NCBI GenBank assembly: GCA_934667105.1 | Contig: CAKULG010000031.1 | Coordinates: 1 to 24,107 of the forward strand | Direction: 5' to 3' | Source of the DNA: an uncultured Clostridia bacterium | Lineage (GTDB): Bacteria > Bacillota > Clostridia > Christensenellales > Aristaeellaceae | Length of the DNA: 24,107 nt | Part shown: positions 19,609 to 24,107 of the stretch, one piece after another | Position numbering within the stretch: position 1 is the stretch's first letter | Layout: each line of letters begins with the position of its first letter | Notes under the pieces: generated by a model | What the model was told of the DNA's origin: nothing | Seen by the model: the letters and a program-made list of their open reading frames with translations, nothing else | The model's database searches: none | Translations under genes and position numbers: made by a program

Positions 19609-19860
19609 ATGTTGGAATTTAAATACGATACGCAGCTGCTCGTCGAGGGCAAGGGCCTGGACGAGGACGCGATTAACGAATACTTCACCACCCACTTCCA
19701 GGGCGATTGTCTGCTGGCCGTGGGGGACGACGAGTTGATTAAGATTCATTTCCACACCAATCAGCCCTGGCAGGTGCTGGAATACTGCGCCTCCCTGGGA
19801 GAAATTTATGACATCGTTATCGAGGATATGGAGCGTCAGGCACGGGGACTGCAAGGATGA
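19609..19860 (+). CDS. Stand-alone FakA C-terminal-like domain protein
   Basis: An 83-residue protein after GGAGGAGGTACAAACGC. The sequence matches the C-terminal domain of the fatty-acid kinase subunit FakA (DAK2/YloV family): EFKYDTQLLVEGKGL, GDCLLAVGDDELIKIHFHTN, PWQVLEYCASLGEIYDIVIE and DMERQ. The kinase domain is missing, and no frame upstream encodes it. Single-domain proteins of this type are annotated in other gut Clostridia, so it is more likely a real small protein than a fragment. It might bind a FakB partner or a regulator. The stop overlaps the deaminase start by four bases. Confidence 0.75.
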   Translation: MLEFKYDTQLLVEGKGLDEDAINEYFTTHFQGDCLLAVGDDELIKIHFHTNQPWQVLEYCASLGEIYDIVIEDMERQARGLQG

Positions 19861-20285
19861 CGGATATTTGGGAAACGCTTTATGAGCGAGCGCGGGCGGA
19901 ATACCGCCCCCAGGAAATTTCCCCCTTTCTCTACGCGCATCACGTGGTGTGCGCCCTGGAAAGCGAGAACGGGGAAATTTACACCGGCTTTTGCATCGAG
20001 GGCTGCAGCGGCGTGATGAACCTGTGCGCCGAGCGGGTGGCCGCGCTGAATATGTATCTGCAAAGCGGGCAAACCGTGGTGCGCCGCCTCATCGCCTTCC
20101 GCGATCAGCCGCCCCAGGGCGGCGGCAGCGGCATGCCCTGCGGCGCGTGCCAGGAATTTCTGCTGCAATTATCCGAAAAAAACAGGGATACCGAAATCAT
20201 GGTGGATTACGCCCCCCGCCGGACCATTACCCTGGGCAGCCTGCACCCCCATTGGTGGGGAGATGCAAGGTATAACGCCCAATAA
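19857..20285 (+). CDS. Cytidine deaminase-like zinc hydrolase
   Basis: A 142-residue protein starting in a four-base overlap with the previous gene. It has the deaminase zinc motifs: NLCAERVAAL with Cys57 and catalytic Glu59, and MPCGACQEFL with Cys95 and Cys98. CIEGCSGVMNLCAE is typical of the tetrameric CDA/blasticidin-S deaminase branch. The C-terminus, TITLGSLHPHWW, matches the LxxLLPxxF-like end of CDA. A true cytidine deaminase role is possible, but substrate residues cannot be judged by eye. It is followed by a terminator with a repeat in its loop. Confidence 0.8.
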   Translation: MTDIWETLYERARAEYRPQEISPFLYAHHVVCALESENGEIYTGFCIEGCSGVMNLCAERVAALNMYLQSGQTVVRRLIAFRDQPPQGGGSGMPCGACQEFLLQLSEKNRDTEIMVDYAPRRTITLGSLHPHWWGDARYNAQ

Positions 20286-20297
20286 ATCCATATATCA

Positions 20298-20390
20298 AAG
20301 GAACCGTTCTTTGAGACGTCGCCTCGCGCTACTCCGCTAAAGCGGGCCGCAGGCAGAACACGCTCAAGAACGGTTCCTTCAGATTTTTTT
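20298..20390. terminator. Terminator-like stem with palindromic repeat unit in its loop
   Basis: GGAACCGTTCTTTGAG (20300-20315) pairs with CTCAAGAACGGTTCC (20363-20377) with one bulged T. The loop contains CGCGCTACTCCGCTAAAGCGG (read in two overlapping parts at about 20324-20345). CAGATTTTTTT follows on plus. It ends the deaminase transcript, and probably also the convergent mtaB transcript. Confidence 0.75.
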
Positions 20391-20396
20391 CGCAGA

Positions 20397-21674
20397 TTAT
20401 TCTTTCTTTTCGCCCGTCAGGCCGTCGTCGGTCAGGCCGGTAACGCGCACCCGCGCCATTTCGCCGGGCGTGCCGCCGGAGAAGAGGCAGGAAATATACT
20501 GGGCGGTATAGCCGTGTGCCAGGCCGTCCAGGCATTCCTCGGCCAGCACCTGCACCGTCTGGCCCACCTGGGCCTGCCGGTACGCCCGGGAAAGCTCCGC
20601 GCCCACGGCGATCAGGCGGCGCGCGCGCTCCTCCCGCAGGGCCTTGGGTACCTGGCCGCTCATGGCGGCGGCAGGGGTGCCCTGGCGCGCGCTGTAGGGG
20701 AACACATGCATCCGGGCGAAGCCGATCTCCCGGCAAAAGGCCATGGTTTCTTCAAATTCCTGCTCCGTTTCCCCGGGAAAGCCGCAGATTACATCCGTGG
20801 TTATGGCGCAGCCTGGGAAGGCCTGGCGCAGCAGGGCGCAGGCCTGGCGGAATTCCGCGGTGTTGTAGCGGCGGCGCATCCGGCGCAGCACGCCGTCGCA
20901 GCCCGATTGCAGCGCCAAATGGAATTGCGGGCAGACGGGGGTATCCTTCAGGCCGGAAACAAATTCGGGGGTGATGATCACCGGCTCCAGCGAGCCCAGG
21001 CGAATCCGCAGCACGCCGGGCACGGCGCAGGCGCGAATGGCGTCCAGCAGCGAAACGCCGCCCAGATCCCGGCCATAGCTGGTTAAATGAATGCCGGTGA
21101 GCACCAGCTCGGCAAAGCCGGCCCGGGCCAGGCGTTCCGCCTCCTGGCGCACCGCCTCGGGCGCGCGGGAGCGAATGCCTCCCCGCACATAGGGGATGAT
21201 GCAATAGGCGCAATAGCGGTCGCACCCCTCCTGAATTTTCAGCACGGCCCGGGTGTGGCCCTCCTGGCGGGATACGCAGAGGGGCTCGTAGGGTGCGCGC
21301 AGAATATCGCCCACGGCGGCCACCTGCTGGCCCTTTTCCACCGCCTCCTCCAGCAATTGCACCACCTCGCCCCGGCGCGCGTTGCCAATCACCAGCCGCG
21401 CCCCCGTTTCCAGCAGCTTTTCTCCGTCCCGCTGGGCCAGGCAGCCCGCGATAACGATTTGGGCCGCCGGGTTCTGCCGCAGGGCGCGGCGCACCGCCTG
21501 TAGGCTTTTTTTATCCCCGGTGCCGGTGACGGTGCAGGTGTTGATTACATATACGTCCGCAGGCTCGTCAAAGCGCCGAAGCTCGTAGCCCGCCTGCTCA
21601 AACAACTCCAGCATGGCCTGAGAATCGTATTGATTCACCTTGCAGCCCAGGGTGTGAAAAGCAACCGTTCGCAT
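20397..21674 (-). CDS. mtaB: tRNA (t6A37) methylthiotransferase MtaB
   Basis: A 425-residue protein starting at ATG 21674 after AGAGGAAAAGATC; an in-frame extension upstream overlaps rsmE and is not used. The MTTase N-domain has Cys11, Cys47 and Cys78 (HTLGCKVNQYDS, VINTCTVTG, IAGCLAQRDG). The radical-SAM centre is CDRYCAYC (151-158), giving the second 4Fe-4S cluster. A TRAM domain closes the protein. It adds a methylthio group to t6A at position 37 of tRNAs decoding ANN codons. The GCKVNQYDS opening separates MtaB/YqeV from MiaB and RimO. It lies 32 bp after rsmE. Confidence 0.93.
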   Translation of the reverse strand: MRTVAFHTLGCKVNQYDSQAMLELFEQAGYELRRFDEPADVYVINTCTVTGTGDKKSLQAVRRALRQNPAAQIVIAGCLAQRDGEKLLETGARLVIGNARRGEVVQLLEEAVEKGQQVAAVGDILRAPYEPLCVSRQEGHTRAVLKIQEGCDRYCAYCIIPYVRGGIRSRAPEAVRQEAERLARAGFAELVLTGIHLTSYGRDLGGVSLLDAIRACAVPGVLRIRLGSLEPVIITPEFVSGLKDTPVCPQFHLALQSGCDGVLRRMRRRYNTAEFRQACALLRQAFPGCAITTDVICGFPGETEQEFEETMAFCREIGFARMHVFPYSARQGTPAAAMSGQVPKALREERARRLIAVGAELSRAYRQAQVGQTVQVLAEECLDGLAHGYTAQYISCLFSGGTPGEMARVRVTGLTDDGLTGEKKE

Positions 21675-21706
21675 GATCTTTTCCTCTTTATCTTTCTCGT
21701 GGGGAG

Positions 21707-22423
21707 TTATTCCATATCTCCCGACAGGGTCAACAGCGAAACCAGCGCGGCCAGCCCCGCCGTTTCTGTGCGCAGGATGCGGGGACCCAGCGTGACGGGG
21801 AGCGCCCCCGCCTGGGCAAGCCGCGCCATTTCCTCCGGCGCGACGCCGCCCTCCGGGCCGATGATAAGGGCCGCGTCCCGCTGGCCGGAAAAATAGCGCC
21901 GAATGCCGTTGCCCCGGGCCTCCTCCCAGGGGGCCAGCGCCAGGGCGTGGCCGGGAAGGGCCTGGCATAGCTGCGGCAGCGTAAGCGGCGGCTCGATGCG
22001 GGGAAGCGCCGCCCGGCCCGATTGCTTGGCCGCCTCCTGGGCGATGCGCTGCCAGCGGGGCAGCTTTTTTTCCGCGTCCCGGGCGTCCCATTTGGCAACG
22101 CACCGGGAAAATAACACCGGAACAACCCGGCAAATCCCTGCCTCGGTGCATTTCTGAATGATGTATTCCATTTTATCGCCCTTGGGCAGGCCCTGATACA
22201 GCGTGACGGACACGCTGGGCTCGGGCGAGGGCAGGCGCTCCTCCAGCGCCAGCGTCACCTGGGGGGCGGTTTGCAGCACCCGCGCGGCGTAAAGCGCTTC
22301 CTCCACAATGGCGCAGCAGCGGTCCCCCGGCCCCAGCCGCAGCACCCGCAGGGCGTGGGCCGCTTCCTCCGGGCCCAGCTGCGCCTCCGCTTCCCCTGTC
22401 CGCTGGGCGTAAAAACGATGCAT
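21707..22423 (-). CDS. rsmE: 16S rRNA (uracil1498-N3)-methyltransferase RsmE
   Basis: A 238-residue protein starting at ATG 22423 after GGGAGGATGAACGC. It begins MHRFYAQRTGE with the PUA-like N-domain. The SPOUT methyltransferase domain follows, with GDKMEYIIQKCTEAGICRVV, IIGPEGGVAPEEM and LGPRILRTETAGLAAL, the knot-forming cofactor loops of RsmE. It methylates U1498 near the decoding centre. The order rsmE-mtaB is common in Firmicutes; prmA, often upstream, is replaced here by a gtrA-like gene 97 bp away. Confidence 0.93.
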   Translation of the reverse strand: MHRFYAQRTGEAEAQLGPEEAAHALRVLRLGPGDRCCAIVEEALYAARVLQTAPQVTLALEERLPSPEPSVSVTLYQGLPKGDKMEYIIQKCTEAGICRVVPVLFSRCVAKWDARDAEKKLPRWQRIAQEAAKQSGRAALPRIEPPLTLPQLCQALPGHALALAPWEEARGNGIRRYFSGQRDAALIIGPEGGVAPEEMARLAQAGALPVTLGPRILRTETAGLAALVSLLTLSGDME

Positions 22424-22453
22424 GCGTTCATCCTCCCACGATAAAAGTTGATT

Positions 22454-22483
22454 GTCGCCGTGCGGACTATAGCGCCCGGCGAC
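22454..22483. other. Hairpin between gtrA-like gene and rsmE
   Basis: GTCGCCG (22454-22460) pairs with CGGCGAC (22477-22483), with a weaker inner GCG/CGC. On minus the loop contains TATAGT, a possible -10 for rsmE. No T-run follows, so it may be a regulatory hairpin rather than a terminator. Confidence 0.35.
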
Positions 22484-22520
22484 CCGGAAAAGGTTGAGGC
22501 CTTATCCCCGGCTCCTCTTG

Positions 22521-22943
22521 TCACCGCTTCGCCGTATCCACGGAGCGGGCGAAAACCGCCAGCCGCTGATAGGGGTATTCGGTGGCGAAATTGAGGGCCA
22601 TGTTCAGGGCGGTGACGAGGAATTCATTCCAGCCCAGGCCCGAAAGCCAATCGCCCAGCAGCGTGGAAAACGGGGTGAAAACCGCGTAATAGGCCAGCGT
22701 TTTCAGCATGGCCACGGGCACGTTGGCGGCGGATTGAAAGGTGAATTTGCGGTTGAAGGTGAAATTCCAGATTACTGATAAAAGCAGCGCCAGCAGATAG
22801 CAGGGCCAATAGGGCCAGGGGGTGAGCCTGCTGAGCAGGGCGAAGCTGCCCATCTCCACCGCCCCGGCGCTGACGGAAAACAAGAAAAATTTCACGGCCC
22901 GCAGCAGCTCTCTGCGCTTTTCCCGGCCTGCCTTTGCCTGCAT
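22521..22943 (-). CDS. GtrA-like membrane protein
   Basis: A 140-residue protein. ATG 22943 is chosen because AAAGAGAGGCGCCGCTT precedes it and the upstream extension includes the promoter. It has four membrane segments: FFLFSVSAGAVEMGSFALLS, PYWPCYLLALLLSVIWNFTF, MLKTLAYYAVFTPFSTLLGDW and NEFLVTALNMALNFATEYPYQR. NFTFNRKFTF is the GtrA signature, in which an Asn/Phe/Arg motif follows span two. GtrA proteins are thought to flip lipid-linked sugars for wall or teichoic acid glycosylation. No glycosyltransferase gene is beside it. Confidence 0.85.
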   Translation of the reverse strand: MQAKAGREKRRELLRAVKFFLFSVSAGAVEMGSFALLSRLTPWPYWPCYLLALLLSVIWNFTFNRKFTFQSAANVPVAMLKTLAYYAVFTPFSTLLGDWLSGLGWNEFLVTALNMALNFATEYPYQRLAVFARSVDTAKR

Positions 22944-22975
22944 AAGCGGCGCCTCTCTTTCGTTGGTTCGGGGGT

Positions 22976-23005
22976 ATTGTAGCATTGCGGGCCGCGCCCT
23001 GTCAA
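22976..23005 (-). promoter_or_regulatory. Promoter of the gtrA-like gene
   Basis: On minus: -35 TTGACA (23000-23005), 18-bp spacer, -10 TACAAT (22976-22981). It is divergent from the pduL promoter. Confidence 0.75.
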
Positions 23006-23053
23006 GATTGGCGAAATTGCGCGGCTTTTCTTTGTGCCCGCGCATTTCGCGCC

Positions 23054-23081
23054 TTGCAAAAAGAGGAAAAAATGTTATAAT
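23054..23081 (+). promoter_or_regulatory. Promoter of pduL
   Basis: -35 TTGCAA (23054-23059), 16-bp spacer, -10 TATAAT (23076-23081). The leader is about 55 nt before ATG 23141. Confidence 0.65.
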
Positions 23082-23140
23082 GGAAAGGTAGCCATTGCAT
23101 ACGGCTTCAAAGATGAAAAGCAGGAAAGAAGGAAGCAACA

Positions 23141-23713
23141 ATGAAGCAGATTATGGTGGAAACCTCCGCGCGCCATGTGCATGTGACGCAGCAGGATTTG
23201 GAAACGCTTTTCGGCGCGGGCTATGAACTGCATGTGAAGAAGATGCTGTCCCAGCCGGGCCAGTACGCCAGCGAAGAGCGGGTGGACGTAGTGGGCCCCA
23301 AGAAAACGCTGACGGGCGTGAGCATTCTGGGCCCCGTGCGCTCCGCCACCCAGGTGGAGCTTTCCCTGACGGACGCGCGCTCCATCGGCGTGACCGCCCC
23401 CATCCGGGAATCTGGCGATATCGCGGGCTCCGGCGCGTGCAAGCTGGTGGGCCCCAAGGGCGAAGTGGAAATTAAGGAAGGCGTGATCGCCGCCAAGCGT
23501 CATATCCATATGACCCCCGCAGACGCCGCCGAATTCGGCGTGGCGGATAAGGACGTGGTGAGCGTGAAGGTGAACACCAACGGCCGCGCCCTGACCTTTG
23601 GCGACGTGGTTGTGCGCGTCAGCGAGAAATTTGCCCTGGCGATGCATATCGACACCGACGAATCCAACGCCGCCTGCGCCGCCCCCGGCACCATGGGCGA
23701 GTTGGTGAAGTAA
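23141..23713 (+). CDS. pduL: Phosphate acyltransferase PduL-type (phosphotransacetylase)
   Basis: A 190-residue protein after AAAGAAGGAAGCAACA. It has two related beta-barrel halves, each with the zinc-binding His pattern: SARHVHVTQQDLE (H12, H14) and AKRHIHMTPADA (H121, H123), plus AMHIDTDESNAAC near the end (H169). It converts acyl-CoA and phosphate to acyl-phosphate, here probably acetyl-phosphate for ATP with acetate kinase. It lacks the N-terminal extension that targets PduL into microcompartments and has no such neighbours, so it is probably the housekeeping Pta replacement. It is expressed alone and followed by a repeat-carrying terminator. Confidence 0.93.
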   Translation: MKQIMVETSARHVHVTQQDLETLFGAGYELHVKKMLSQPGQYASEERVDVVGPKKTLTGVSILGPVRSATQVELSLTDARSIGVTAPIRESGDIAGSGACKLVGPKGEVEIKEGVIAAKRHIHMTPADAAEFGVADKDVVSVKVNTNGRALTFGDVVVRVSEKFALAMHIDTDESNAACAAPGTMGELVK

Positions 23714-23731
23714 AGAAAATCTGGATTATAC

Positions 23732-23829
23732 GAGAGGGTGTTTCGGAGGGGCGATTCGTCCCGCGCTGTTCCGCTAAAGCGGAAGCGCGGGCTGCGAATG
23801 GCGCTCACCAGGAACGCCCTCTCTTTTTT
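23732..23829 (+). terminator. pduL terminator with palindromic repeat unit in its loop
   Basis: GAGAGGGTGTT (23732-23742) pairs with AACGCCCTCTC (23813-23823, one G-U), followed by six T. The loop has an inner CCCGCGCT / AGCGCGGG hairpin (23760-23791) with TCCGCTAAAGCGGA at the tip, the same unit as at 19164-19195 and close to 11777-11807. Confidence 0.8.
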
Positions 23830-23927
23830 AAAAGCTGACCGTAAAAAACAAATTGCGTTTCCGTAAACAAAACTTCCGCACCTCATCCTGCTTCGCAACG
23901 CTCGGCCACCTTCCTCAAAGGGGAAGG

Positions 23928-24107
23928 CTCAGGGTGTCGAAAAAGGATTTTCGACACCCTGTAAATGCAAGCCTGCTAAAGCAGTCTTGCATTTAGGGCA
24001 TCATTTTCTTGTAAAATGGGTATCAAAGACACCTCATTTTACGGCCAGAAAATGATAGAAGAAGCGGTCGTTCCTACCGCTCCTCGAACCGGCAAAGCCG
24101 GTTCTGC
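23928..24107 (-). repeat. Inverted second copy of the stem-loop chain, cut by the window end
   Basis: Read on minus, 24107 to 23928 matches 11875-12054 over 180 positions with no indels and three substitutions (in the GGTATC arm, in GCAGA, and in the loop of the last hairpin). The arm change GGTATC to GGTGTC keeps pairing as G-U, since the other arm is GATACC. Just left of it, CACCTTCCTCAAAGGGGAAGG (read in two parts, about 23907-23927) is another small palindrome of a type common in gut Clostridia. The 23830-23905 stretch holds nothing I recognise. Confidence 0.9.

Noticed and set aside
19217..19738. A 173-codon plus-strand open frame across the triple repeat
   Set aside because: It is made of translated repeat units and then runs into the FakA-like gene in another frame; no start site or domain.
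20397..22151. A 584-codon minus frame as one long methylthiotransferase fusion
   Set aside because: The first 159 codons overlap rsmE in another frame and have no domain; ATG 21674 has a ribosome binding site and gives the normal MtaB length.
11680..24107. Composite transposon ended by the inverted 180-bp repeats
   Set aside because: No transposase or target-site duplication is visible and the enclosed genes are ordinary housekeeping genes.

Overview
The window reads as chromosome of a GC-rich, Gram-positive gut-type Clostridia member. The basis is protein style (QueH, MtaB with RsmE, a PduL-type phosphotransacetylase, a TM1266-family regulator, Firmicutes-type ribosome binding sites) and the types of intergenic palindromic repeat. 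I cannot fix a genus from sequence alone.

Left part (1-8765), prophage end: tail/baseplate genes (2-1901), a lysis module (endolysin, XhlA-like protein, holin; 1904-3607) and a small LuxR-type HTH gene closed by a terminator. Next comes a short intergenic locus with tandem direct repeats, a consensus sigma-A promoter and its own terminator, which looks like a ~95-nt small RNA gene (3861-4043). It is followed by an AT-richer three-gene unit (4131-5366: unknown protein, ribbon-helix-helix protein, double-HTH protein) whose promoter holds a perfect 18-bp palindrome. Then comes a GC-rich cassette of eight small + strand genes (5455-8765) with no recognised enzyme except a probable papain-like cysteine protease. 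The prophage side stops against the 3' end of a tRNA-Trp gene (8882-8955, minus strand), the expected type of attachment site. No integrase is in view, so it would lie beyond the left edge.

Right part (8956-24107), host genes: a TM1266-family regulator with an orphan secreted solute-binding protein; an unrecognised helical acidic protein; rpsT; a zinc-ribbon membrane protein; LMW tyrosine phosphatase with biotin ligase; convergent queH; an operon of FRG-domain protein, a fused RNase PH/RdgB and a YfcE-like phosphoesterase, followed by psuG; a stand-alone FakA C-terminal-like protein with a cytidine deaminase-like enzyme; convergent mtaB, rsmE and gtrA-like genes; and pduL.

The most unusual content is non-coding. 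(a) Four host promoters (9157, 10992, 13445 and 15446 on minus) share a leader in which a stem-loop begins 7-8 nt after the -10 box, that is at the predicted +1; in three copies a second stem-loop follows, and paired bases change together between copies. (b) A ~400-bp chain of consecutive perfect stem-loops (11680-12076) has a 180-bp part repeated in inverted orientation at 23928-24107 with three mismatches and no indels. (c) Terminator-like outer stems after psuG, the deaminase gene and pduL carry CG-rich palindromic repeat units in their loops, one of them three units long. Together with the probable phage small RNA and the uncharacterised small-gene cassette, these are the best candidates for undescribed biology.
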